A DNA stretch of 64,000 nucleotides from the NCBI GenBank assembly GCA_036971715.1, contig JAVHJL010000004.1, positions 248,001-312,000 on the forward strand, read 5' to 3'. The DNA is from Arthrobotrys musiformis. Lineage: Eukaryota > Ascomycota > Orbiliomycetes > Orbiliales > Orbiliaceae. How positions within the stretch are numbered: the stretch's first letter is position 1; each line of letters begins with the position of its first letter. Shown piece after piece: positions 22,701-34,200 of this stretch. The translations under genes were made by a program, and so were the position numbers. Under the pieces are notes generated by a model. The model saw only the letters and a list, made by a program, of their open reading frames with translations, ran no database searches and was not told the origin of the DNA.

Positions 22701-25700
22701 CTAAAAAAAAACCTCCCCCACTACATAACTTCTCCGAATATTTCCCATCCAAAATTTTGGTTAATTTTTTGTTAAAGGCTCGGGATATACGCCCCTTTAA
22801 GAGACTTGAACGGTTTCTCGAGCACCAAAAAAAGCTAAGCGGTTCGAGCTGCTCGCTAGGTTCGGTAGCTCCCTTCAGCTCAGCTAGACCCTATACAAGC
22901 TTCCTAACTTTGTGGCTGTTTTGGTGTTGTGGTGTTGTTTCGTGTGCAGTCCCCTTTTGGCTTGGTCCTGTCAGAGTGGGGGCTTCGGGTTGTTTTGTAT
23001 GCGGATTGGATAAGGAAATTTATGCAGGCAGACAGCAATCATAATCTACTGGCTATCGGGCTTTTTGCAATTTTGAACCTGAGAGAAGGAAGGCTGGTAT
23101 GACCTGCAGGCAGTGGTTTATGCCGCATTTGAGTTCCCGGAATGCCGCACGGAATAGGAAAGAGGCAATGGAGTTTTATGTTCCTGACAGGTGGGTTTTT
23201 ATATTATCGGGGCCAAGTTGACCAACTATGTCTTTTAAACATGTTATAAGTTCTGATCACTTAGTCTGTTCTTAAAGGGCAAAGAGTTAATTGTCACACT
23301 TTCGGTCGAATTTGGCGAGACATGGCCACATCTTTCAGCTCGATCCACGGCTGGGTCCAATGCGGCGACAAAATTGAAAAACTGACATTTATATACGTAC
23401 AGGAGCATGCGCAGTGCTAGTTATAATTGTTCATAGTCTACCAATAAAATTAAAAGAGACACAGTAACAGAAACCTTCAAATCTGGCAAGTAGTATTCTC
23501 ATAGACCGAAAGCCAGGATTTATCTATAAGTACTACCCTACGTGAGTGTTACAACCCGTGCTAACATTGTGACTAAACAGACAGGCCTGCAGGAGAAGGA
23601 GACAACTATGATAATGGTGGGCCCTGTGCATATGGTGGTACTTGCTTGTAGCCTAGAATATGTATTTCCTGACCTAGGCTTAAAGGATATCGGAACGATG
23701 ACCAGATATATACAACCCTCCAGTACGACGGATGTACACATAACCTGGGGGGTGTACCAGCTGGCCTCGTGAATACATGCATTTCCAGAGCAGGGACTAG
23801 GCCCCTTTCAATAGCCTCGATGCCACCTCTCCAATGGGTTGGAAAGCTGTGCCTCAAAGAAGAGACGGGAAGTTCTTTCGACCAATAGCTACCAAGGAGC
23901 CCGGGTAAGGACCCACGGGTCCAGAGGTCTCAAAAAGACTTGATGCAGCCTCTGCCGTGTCAAGGAGGGGTATCAAGTGGGCTATACAACCTCCTTGGTC
24001 AACTTCCTTGGTCAGGAGGCTGTTGAAACAGAGACGGCTCGTAGAGTCTCCACAGCGAGTTAAAGCAAGGAATATCGAGGCGTATACGTAATGGCATTAT
24101 GAAGCTGCGAGTCAGCGGGGCGGATAACTAGGAACATGGCAACAGTTGAGGAGAAGGCCCTTGGAGCAGCGGGGTATCTGCATGGGGCATCTGCACTCAG
24201 GAGCGAAGACAAGTCAGAAGGACCTTGCGTCAACATATCTGACCGAGTTTGGAACCCTGGCTGAGGGATTCCACTAGTCTATGGCCTCGTGCATCGACAT
24301 AGACCGATTACGTTGACACCAACCGGTTAGTCATGGAGAACAGACGTAGTCGCGGGTATCTATAGCTCTTTGGTCATGATAGCAACCTTTACCGGGGGCC
24401 AGACTTGCATCTGTGTGTACGTAGGGCCCTCCCATGATCCGGTTGCGGCTTTCACCGCAATGTACATTCCCTTGAATGAATATCTGGTCGATCGATAGGA
24501 TCCAATACCCAGGAGCCACACGGCAGGACCCCCTTCATGAATTCAACACCACAGAACAGTCATATCGATATCTCCAATCATCAACCTAATTCTTGAAAGC
24601 CCATATACAACCGATTATGAAGCTGATCTTTCACACCGGTAGCTCTGGGCCATGGGAACGATCAGAAAAAACCACCAACCGATTGGTCCCGGCATACGGC
24701 CTGGAAAAGGTCCAGAGGAGCGGACGTCCTCAGCCACACTTTATAATAATTCTCTGACGAGATCTCCTAGCAAACCCCAATCACAAATCTAGATGGCAGA
24801 CAATACAAGTACTCCAGGCACAATTAACCATGGCTACATCGCGTGGCAGCATGCGTGGCGAGATTGGTTCCCAGCAAGTTTGATGATATATGATATCGAT
24901 CGAGTTTAATTAATCATCAGAGTCGACAGCAACTGCAAACGACCAACGGCTTTTCTTGAATCTCTGGGGACGTAAGAGATACCCAAGTTGTATGTCTGTT
25001 ATTACTCTCCTCCGAGCTCCGCAAACCAATACGACCGAGCTAACAAAATCTAGTCAACTGGAAGTCTTGGAACCGGACCGATAGACTATAATTATAGACC
25101 CTGCCATGGCCATTCGATGCCAACACAACCTGGCCAACACAAACGTGGTATTTCGCAACCCTTTGCGTTGCCGACGTTCCCACATCCCACCGCACCGCCG
25201 CCTAAGCCAGCTGGGCCTCCCCGCGCGCCCGATTGCGATTGATAATATAATTCCCATCGAGGTTCGATATGTATTCATATGCATACCACTTCGCCTCGAT
25301 CAATTGGCTAATACTCTAAGCTCGCCATACCATTCCAGCCCTGGACAATGCAATCCCGTTCCAGAAAGACCAATTGATACGTTAACAAATGAGCGATATA
25401 CGCCTGTTAACTTTCTGCGTCGTATACCGCGATCGGTCAATTGCCTTTTTCCAGTTATGAAAAGGAATTATACCATACCGTCAATATCAGAATCCTCGAA
25501 TTCTCCCCTTCCACCACCCGAAATCCCCGAATCACCTCGTACCTAGGTTCGTCATCTGCACATATGTGCGCACCTTCGGCTACAGAAACCTCGAAATTAA
25601 AATTCGAGATCCACCAAGAAACCCAAAAAAAGCCGCGTTGTCAAATTTTAAGTGTTTTAGCTTCAAAAATTTCTGACGTCGTCGTCGGTCTGCACGAGCC

Positions 25701-26823
25701 GCCAATACATGCATACAACGGGAAGATGGAAATAAAAAATAAAACCGAGTGACAGGACTCGGAAAATGTGACAGGAGGGATAAATTCACCCCACTGTAGG
25801 GTAAGTCAACTGCCACATGGGTTCCTAATTTTCCATTGACCCCTCCATTCTCACCTCACACCCTAGATATCCGTCTGTCCGCGAATCTGGAGGTGCAAGG
25901 GGAAAGGTTCGCCCCCCTCACGCCATCGTCACCCACCTGACATATGCCGATTCATATTCAAAGGAAAGGATCGAATTGAGAAATGGAAAACCCGGCGGCG
26001 ACGGCAGCGGCGCTAAAAATGTCAACACCAGTTGCGTTTCTTTCGGGTTTCCCCACACCCGGCGCACCGGTTATTCCCTTTTTTGTGTGCTTTTAACATA
26101 TGACGAATGGAAGATCATTTTTAGTTTTTCTCTCTTACTTTCAAAACCGTCAAAAACGGCGAGGAGCTCCATCGACCCAAATCCATGAAAAACAAAAATA
26201 CCCTGAGCTACCCGCTAACTCGACTGCATATGGGGTCTTGTTTTTTTTCTCCCCATGGCCATCGATCAAAAGCATAACTAGGGCTAGCGTCACTTCACTC
26301 GGCCCCTCCATAACCGAGGTTTTGTGGAAAATGAAAGCGAGTGAAGGATATGTTAATCCATGACCAAGAAGAACTAAGCCGGACCCGGCAGCGGCGCAAA
26401 GAAAGAATAGGTAAAAAAAAATAAAACAAAAAATACAAATCCGTTCCTGACAATGCCAATGTCAATGACGTGGGGAAAAAAGGGCACTAGCAAGAGCTAA
26501 CGACCAGCGGATTGGGGTCCCATTGAGGCGAGCTTTTGGAAGTTTATATAAGAACTAGCTCTTCTAACCCGAATATCGGACGGAAAATCCCCTCCTGAAG
26601 CTTCCTTCCTCCAGACACCGATTGAATATCGATCTATAGAACTCTAAACCGCCTCGTCACACCTGGTATTTTGAGAGCTTTGGTCTCCTACCCCAGACAA
26701 AAGATAGCTTCAAAGACATACCAAGAAGCTGCCCGACCCAATCCATCCAACTTCCTAATCCGCCATCCCACAAAAACAACGCATTAAGCCCGTTCCAAAG
26801 GCGCAAGCTCCCCCAATACAAAG
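19701..26823. other. Large gene-poor interval
   Basis: About 7.1 kb without a gene I can support, which is long for a fungal genome. It begins with the T-rich 3' flank of the preceding gene. ORFs at 20238-20552, 22604-23044, 25106-25546 and 25976-26363 have no domain, no convincing start context and no splice partners. No transposase, reverse transcriptase or long terminal repeat is visible. The last 280 bases form the SET gene's promoter and leader. Confidence 0.5.
26545..26552 (+). promoter_or_regulatory. Possible TATA box of the SET-domain gene
   Basis: TATATAAG lies about 280 bases before the ATG at 26824, followed by a C-rich leader. The call rests on motif and position. Confidence 0.4.
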
Positions 26824-27330
26824 ATGACTATCGAACAAGTCCCCCACTGGGTCCAGCCCTCCCATCCGGATTTCATTACCATAAAAACCTACAAAGAGGG
26901 CTCCTTCTCCAAGTATGCGACAGCATCAAACCCAATCCCCGGAAATACCGTCGTAGCGGACTTCTCCGCCGCGACTCCCGCCAACGAGAAAGCCTATAGC
27001 TCCGTCCAAGTCTCCGAAACCGACCATATAGAGTTAAACTCTGATTTGCTCTATGCAAACCATTCCTGCAACCCCAATGTAGTGTTCGATACCGACAAGG
27101 GCGAGGTTAGGACCGTAAGGGACATCAGGGAGGGAGAGCCAATCACATTCAACTACCTGAGCACCGAATGGGATATGGCGCAGGCCTTTAAATGTGAATG
27201 CGGCAGTGAGAATTGCTTGGGGCAAATCCAGGGGGCAAGGTATGTGCCAACGAAGGTTTTGGCAGACCAATTCATCAACAGTCATATCAAAAGGCTACAA
27301 CAGAAGAGAGACGCTGCTGGCAAAGCCTAA
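26824..27330 (+). CDS. Small SET-domain protein (putative lysine methyltransferase)
   Basis: This single-exon gene of 168 residues encodes little more than a SET domain. Visible motifs are NHSCNPNVVF (residues about 79-88; the RFxNHSCxPN-type pseudoknot loop), GEPITFNY (about 103-110; the family's ELTFDY strand with Asn in place of Asp) and a post-SET zinc motif CECGSENC (CxCx4C, about 124-131). The active-site Tyr of the FNY segment is kept. There is no pre-SET region and no further domain, so it is much shorter than histone methyltransferases such as Set1 or Set2. Stand-alone SET proteins of this size are common in filamentous fungi and their substrates are mostly unknown. The start is the first ATG after a long C-rich leader. 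Confidence 0.85.
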   Translation: MTIEQVPHWVQPSHPDFITIKTYKEGSFSKYATASNPIPGNTVVADFSAATPANEKAYSSVQVSETDHIELNSDLLYANHSCNPNVVFDTDKGEVRTVRDIREGEPITFNYLSTEWDMAQAFKCECGSENCLGQIQGARYVPTKVLADQFINSHIKRLQQKRDAAGKA

Positions 27331-27852
27331 ACTATCCAATTAGATATACCCGAAGACTCGACATGTAAATAGTGATTTCCTTTTAGTTTTTTGTTGGTTG
27401 CTTTTCGAAAGCGTGGGATATATTGGAGGGTATTAGAGGAACAGGCGGGAGGTAAATTTTGATTTGTTCGATTCGCATTTGTCATTATCGAGTCTTAAAA
27501 GCATGCGCTGGGAGCTTATGATCGTTCCTAGCGGATAGAAAGTTACAATACAAAGAAATAAAATGAAAACCCTGAATTTCCATAACCCCGACCCACCGAA
27601 CACTGGGAACGAGACCAACCGAACACCTACTTCCGTATCGCATCGTAGAAAAAAGAAAAATAAAAAACACGCCACACATCCCACCACAATAAACCAGAGC
27701 TTCGGCCAGCTCTGGCATACAAGACCAGAGTGTCGCGTGCGCATTGCATTAATACCCGAAAATCCCTATGGAAAGAATATGAAACCTGAGAGGCCAAAAA
27801 ACGAACATAAAGAGCCTGACATAGATACCAGGGTAACTAGGATCAAAAGCGA
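27331..27852. other. Spacer between convergent SET and BTB genes
   Basis: These 522 bases hold the two 3' flanks, with a T-rich stretch after the SET stop and an A-rich stretch near 27650-27667. The plus-strand ORF starting at 27563 runs into the antisense of the BTB gene and is not called. Confidence 0.5.
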
Positions 27853-29830
27853 TTATTGTCGAATCGACTTAGAACCGAGGAACTTAGCGACTTTGTCAAA
27901 GCGAGAAATTCTGGAAGCCCTCTTCCTCAATGGAGGCTCCTCGGATTTCGGCTCAGTATCGGGTTTTCCGGGTGTGATACTATCGGCGGACGCTTTATGG
28001 ACAGGAGTCTTTCCCCCAAGACCGTCACCGGCGAGTGGCTTTGGAGTAACCGGAGTGAAACTTGGAGCGTTGGCCGACAAAGAAAACCCAGCGGTGCCAG
28101 GAGTAACACTCGATAGTCGGTCAGAAGGAATGATGGGCAATTGGTGGGTACCCTTCTTCGGTTGGAGAACCGGAAGTTGCAACTTGCTTGGATGGGCAAG
28201 AGTCCCCGGGAACATGAGGGCACGGCGTCGTGCGAATCGCTCTGTGCCAGACTTCTCGGCTTGCTTGAAAGCGTCGAGTCTGTGTTTCATTTTGGGCTCC
28301 TCTCTGGCACGTTCGGTAAGGAACTCTTCAAGATCGAATGAGAATGTGGGAAATTCTGAGAGAATGTCTTCAAATGATTCTAGAAGCTTCTGGTCATTCT
28401 GGATCGTGGAAACTGTAATAGAAGCTCGTTGGATCAGAAATCGGTATTAATGGTGGGGGGAAAGATTGATAGAAGCGACATACGATCACGGCACCACCCT
28501 GCCAGAACCCTTCTTCGCATACGATGAACCCAGCCGTCGGGCTCAACATACTCTTCATCGAGTCCATAGATCCATTTCGTCATCTTAACCCTGTTCTGGG
28601 CAGCGGAGTGGTTATACCCAAATTCAAAAGCTCTGTAGAGAGTCTCAATCTTGTGAAAGGCCAATTGTCGGCAAGGAGGAACTCCAAGATAACAGCTTGT
28701 CCACTCGACGGTGGTCAGCTTATCGAAATCTGTCTCTGAGTCTTCGACGGTACCGAATTGATGGCTGATATCGATGTCACCAGTGTAGAGGTACTTGATG
28801 ACGGCATCCACGGCATATGGCTTAAGTCTGTGATCAAGAATGAGTTCTGTGGTATGAGGGCTAATACAGGCTAGAAGAAAAGATGATTTCTCGAGAAGCC
28901 CGAGGTGGACATAGAACGTGACCTTCTCATCATGGTCTGAGACATCAGTGTGGTCTAGAATGAGACGAATCTGTGGTGAAGCAAGGACTTCAGCACTATA
29001 AACCAACACCATCTCGTCAGTTTCTACTTTATTCGGAAAATAGAGGCGTTGGGATGGGAAAGCTCACCTCAATTTGACCTTCTTCCTACGGTGCCTTGCG
29101 TCTTCCCAATCTTCATCATGGTCATCAGTCATGGCGTCGTCGTCGTCACTATGGTCATCCGACCCTGCAACTCCATCCTTCTGGTCTTCGACGTTACCCT
29201 TCGAAACTTCTTCTTTCAATCCATCAGGACCCTTCTCCTTTTTAGTAGCTGGATTCTCTAAGCCATGAGGAATCTTCATATCATCAGGGACGCCACCGGT
29301 AGGCTGGGGACTATAGGGACGAAGTCCAATCAATGACTTTCGAAAAAGCGGAGACTCTTCTCCATCCTTTCGTCTAGTCCATGGAGTGTAGTCAGGATTT
29401 GGTGGCTGATGACCCAATGGTGATCCTGGTTGCCCAATGATAGTGGGATCTTGTTGCTGCTTGGCTGGAGTGGTCGTGATGCCAGTAGCTGATGGTTGTG
29501 GTGTTGGGTCTGGGTCGTTCGACAGCGGCATCGTAGAGACCGAAACCACGGTTCTAAGTGGGCTTCGGCCGGTTGAAGGGTCGTTATCTGTGATTGAATA
29601 TAGAAGATCTGGAGGTTAGCAAGGAACCAGCCCTGATCATCAATGTTGATGAAGTATATAGATGAGGATGGTGATGGTAGCAATGATGCATGATGATGCA
29701 TGTCGTTGGTGGTTTATAGGTGTGTATTTGGTTACCGACGCGCCGGGGGACCACGCTCACCTTCATTTCTCTTCTTAAACTTTCGGAACGGATTCAACCG
29801 CTCAAACGGGTCTCTCTTCGACTCTGACAT
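27853..29830 (-). CDS. BTB/POZ domain protein
   Basis: I assemble join(27853..28412, 28484..28995, 29068..29587, 29761..29830) on the minus strand, 553 residues. Phases are 1, 2 and 1 in order, with GTGAGC, GTGAGC and GTATGT donors and CACAG, TTATAG and TTACAG acceptors. Exon 1 encodes a short basic start (MSESKRDPFERLNPFRKFKK). Residues 24-196 are Pro-rich then strongly acidic and finally basic (HRRKKVKL), a likely nuclear signal. The BTB fold spans about 197-330: LASPQIRLILDHTDV, FYVHLGLLEKSSFLLAC and AVDAVIKYLYTGDIDI. The C-terminal 180 residues are disordered, basic and SP/TP-rich. BTB proteins commonly act as Cul3 adaptors or dimerising scaffolds, and the combination here suggests a nuclear role. 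Partner unknown. Confidence 0.82.
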
Positions 29831-31242
29831 CTTTTCTAGGATTCGGTAGATTTCAAAATTGGACGGAAACGACGGAACGACGCGATGAATATTGCAGGAG
29901 CGATGGATGAAGATAGCAAGAAAGTGGTGATGGTGATGATGCAGGAGGTAAGGTGAGGTGGTGAGATGTGAAGAGGAAGGTAGTGAGGTTCAAATGGGAT
30001 CCAGAGTACATATGCTCCTGCTCTGGTGCTCAGCAAAGGCTCTTACTCACAAAAAGTTGCACCTGTGGATATTGGTCTGGCTAAGCTGGCCAGCTGGGTC
30101 CTGGCCTCAACTATATATCATCTACACATCATGGTATATATCCCATGCCCTCATGATAGGTATATTTACAGGCCGATACCTCTGTGGACGATCATATCTT
30201 ACTCTAGGCACTGCTCGTTGGGACGAACCATTGTATAAAGGGTTTGTTTTATATAGACGTCTACATGCGTGGCATATCTACAGGAAACTAGCATCGGGGC
30301 CGCATCGTGAGACGGCACTATCTATATTCTGACGATGCATGAGATGTCTAATTATGTATGCCGTACCACGGGATACTAGCGTAATGCAAGAGAGGCTATA
30401 GCTTCGTAGTCTGCTATGTTTCTTTGTCTAGGAACTAATTAAATTTATAAATATCGAAACAAGTTTCACATCTCGAGCTCAAATACCATGATACATGCAT
30501 GCATGGTACCAGGCGCCCGAGTGAGGTCGGTGCGCGGCATTCATACTACTGAGGACCTCATATAAATCAACTCCTCGCCTCTACGGTCAATATTACCCAC
30601 TCTAATCAAAAGGAATACCCCATTTTTAGCTAAAACCTGCTATCGAAAAAAGGGATACTATAAAACACTTAGTTCAAAAGACAACCAGCCAATAGGAAAG
30701 ACCGAGAAAAATATACACGAAGAAAGGAAAGGCATGAGCTGAGGCTAAGCGAGCAATAGGAATAGAGAAGACCGGATTTTACAAAGGGAGTATAGAATAA
30801 ATGGAACAAAGAAGAGAAGAAAAGTATTAAGGAAAGAGGTCTCGAGGGGGGATGTAACGATAGTAGGAATATAAAAAGAAGTCCTGCTAGTGATGGTATA
30901 TTTTGTTATAACAAATGAAAAGCGAAACCAACAGTTTGGTGAGGGACGCAGACAATAAGATAAAGAAAGAACAAACCGCTTAAAGAAAGAAAGAAAAGAA
31001 AGCCACAGACTACAAAACGAAGAATATACAGAAATCAAGCCAAAAAATATCTTTTGTACCGAAACCGAAAAATAGTAAAGAAAATAATAAGAGGGGTAAA
31101 AAAAAAAAAAAAAAAAAAAAGCCTCGCGTTGATACCGACGCTGGAAGATATCGATACCGAAAACTAGAACTGAAAGGACTCGAGGAGCGCGAAAAATACC
31201 ACACGGGAATCTTGCGTTGAGGCCAGGTCAGTCTCGTAGCTC
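29831..31242. other. Intergenic region between two minus-strand genes
   Basis: About 1.4 kb holding the BTB gene's promoter (TATATAT runs near 30112-30145) and the 3' flank of the DOCK gene. The second half is strongly A/G-rich (30700-31140) and contains a run of 23 A at 31098-31120. No gene is seen. Confidence 0.5.
31098..31120 (+). repeat. Poly(A) tract, 23 nt
   Basis: An uninterrupted run of 23 A lies within an A/G-rich stretch downstream of the DOCK gene's stop. No element is attached to it that I can see. Confidence 0.7.
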
Positions 31243-34200
31243 TCATTCCTCAATTATTCCCGCATGGCTTTGGCTTCTCTCCTTAACGTTGGATTTACTT
31301 CCCTTTCGCCCAATACCCAATGTACTCAACCGCCTACGGACCGTGCTATTCATGCGATCCACGACATTGTCCTTTTTTCCTTCCCCGCCGGACCCAGACC
31401 CGGAAGCGTGATTGTTTGCCACCTTCTGCGCCCCGGCAGAACTGGTAGTACTCGGCCGTCGACCGCTACCGACAGACCCAGCCCGGCCCTTCGAGCGGCT
31501 CCTACTCCTCTCGTGGCGGACGTTAAATGGCACCCGTTCCTTTTCATTGCTCCTCTGCACCGCCGCGAAGCCGCTTTGGGAGTCTCTCGATTCATGATGG
31601 TGGTGGTTGCTCAGGTTGTCTTGTGACTTGCCAGAGAATATCAAGCTCAGCCGCTCCCGTTTCGAGTGTTCCCGAGTTTCGGGCGCAGAATGGAGGGAGG
31701 GTTCCTTGTGCGTACCAATTGACATTGTGCGATGGAGGTCCGGTGCTGATGGCGCTTGTTGAATCATCGACGAGGTGATGGTGAGTGGCGGAGCATCCGA
31801 CATTGGCGAGAACATTGGCTCGCGGTTCGTAGTTGTTGGAGGAGGGGAGAGCATGCCCATATTATCAAGTCCCGGTAGTGGAGTTAGAATCTTGAGCTCG
31901 GACTCAAAGTTACGCTCGAAAGCTATATCCACCAAAATAATTAGTATCTTCAAGAAAAGCCATCTTTCAAACGCCGCAAAACATACCTCTCATCAAAGTC
32001 TCGTGTGACCCTCCGTTCCCGATAACCTTGCCATGCAAGCTCAGACACCGCTTCAAAACACCAACATGGTCCAAGACCGCCACCCTGAGAGCCTCGATCT
32101 TCTTGTGATCCTCTCTTCCTTCAATCCCCTCAAGAATCTTCCTCTGCTCAACCTCCAAAACCCTCTTACACCTTCCAACGGCTCCCTCCATCGCCTTCGC
32201 CAAAATAGCGGTGAACGCTTTGACAACCATCTCCCTACCCTGTCCGCCCCACTCCTCGTTCCCAACCCTCCACTCCAACCCTACAATCTCCTTCGTTCTC
32301 CTCACGATATCTTCAGCAGAAACTTGTACAATACCAGCGTAAATTTTGCTAGTGCTCGAAACCTCGCTCCTCTTCAATATGGTTGGGAATTGGTCTTCGC
32401 AGACGTATACTATCTTCTCCATCTGCGCCTCCACATCACCATTCCATCCATTCACCGCGTCCTCGACAGCCCGCTCTCTCACTTCGGCAAACGTGTGCGG
32501 TCGACTTGTCTGCAAAAAGTCCTTGACGTGCGATGGAACCCTCGTCCTTAAATTGATCGGATGGCCAATATCAATCATCGGTGTGACCTCTTGAATACTC
32601 ATGAACTGTCCTTCGACCGATGTTGGGCCCTCCCCATCCCCTAATAACACCGCCGTCGGCCAAGCTTGTTTCATCCTCTCCTCGAACTCCACTTTGCCCT
32701 CAAAGTTATTACCTTGAACGACAAGCGACCGCTCTCGAAGTCCAACAGGGAAGCCCATTCCGTGATACACTACCAAGAAATGTCGAACAGAATACCGATC
32801 TCCCCTCAAGATATTCTCCTGTAGCCTTGCAATCGCGCGATGTGCCTTAGCCAACTTGCCGAAGTCGAATACAACATGTTCGTACTGCTTCGACAACTCC
32901 TGGTAAACGTCAATTGCAGAATCCCAACTCCGCCCTTCTTCGAAGAAACTAATCATTTTCAACGACAATCCTTCTTTTCGTTCGAACATAGTCTCCTCGC
33001 CAAACCGGACTCGGTCGTTGACGATGATAGGTGGCAGGAGGGCGTCTGTATCCCAAGTGTATAGATCGCTATGAAACTGCAGACTCAACCCAGCTTCGAC
33101 AGGGTTCCTGGCCTTAACCTGGGTATCGACAAGCTGGTGGACATATTTGATGAAAAGCTCTTCCTTCTGCATATCCTTCAAGAACTCCATCAACCTTAGT
33201 GTGTTGATAATATCCGAAGCTTCTCCAAGAGGCGCGGCATGAACCGCGGACAAGAGGTCTAGGAAAACATTAACCGTCCCAAGAAGCTCTTGAATCGCTT
33301 GGAAGAGTGGATCTTCCGGATCCTTCGACAGTGGCTCGAATAGGAAAGACAAATCCGACAGGAACTGCTTCTGTACCAATGTCTCCGTAACACGCTTCGA
33401 TTTGAACAGTCGGTCGAGAGCCTAAATGCCCAGTTAGCCCACCCATGTCAATAATATAAACACCCTCAGAATGCGCAGCTCACATCAATAATCTCCGCCT
33501 GGACCGCCACCAAATTCTGACTTAAAGTCCACTCACTAATCACCATGCTCTGCATAACTTCCACAGCCATCTTCCTCAGCCCCTCGTGCGCTCCCAGGCA
33601 TAGCTCCACGATCGGACCCACCAGTCCAGGTACATACTGGACCTGGTAGCCTCCAACCCTCTCCAATCCAAACTTCACCCGTTCGTCCGGCGTAGTCTCC
33701 CACCCAATTGCCTCCCAAGTCTTCCTCAACAACTCTGCTCCGTGTTCTCTAACGTCACCTGCAACCTTCCATACCGTCCGTCTCTTCTGCTCTGGGAATG
33801 TCTCCAAGGTCAACGCATCGGAACTAACAAGCTTCAACAACGTCTCAAAAAACGCCAACCAAAGCTCCATATTGAACTTCTCGGCATCGTCGGGTTCCGG
33901 CAAAAAGCTTTCGATTAGAACATTGGATATGGCCTTCAAATGTAACACCGTCCACCGGTGGTGGTACACATGCACGCTCAGCCAGCTCTTCGGGAAGGCC
34001 TCCCCGCTCAGTATACTGTTGTGCACTGCAAGTGTATTCGCTAAGGAGACCGCCATCTCATCCTCCGCCAGATCTAGCAACCCGCTAGGTCGCATAGTAA
34101 CAGCAGCGAGAACGGCGCTCAACTCTAGTAACGCCTCGTCGAACATTGGTCGGCCCGGTATACTCCTGCCAGGGAACGGGTAGCTCTTGGGGAACAATAA

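Noticed and set aside
22604..23044. Plus-strand ORF of 146 codons
   Set aside because: No domain, non-ATG start, and no splice-linked continuation. The hydrophobic Trp/Cys stretch looks like chance translation of GT-rich DNA.
25106..25546. Plus-strand ORF of 146 codons
   Set aside because: It starts with ATG but has no recognisable motif, many rare-looking Arg/Pro runs and no homologous feel. Not enough to call a gene.
27563..28450. Plus-strand ORF of 295 codons
   Set aside because: It is antisense to the last exon of the BTB gene, whose minus frame continues a spliced domain protein.
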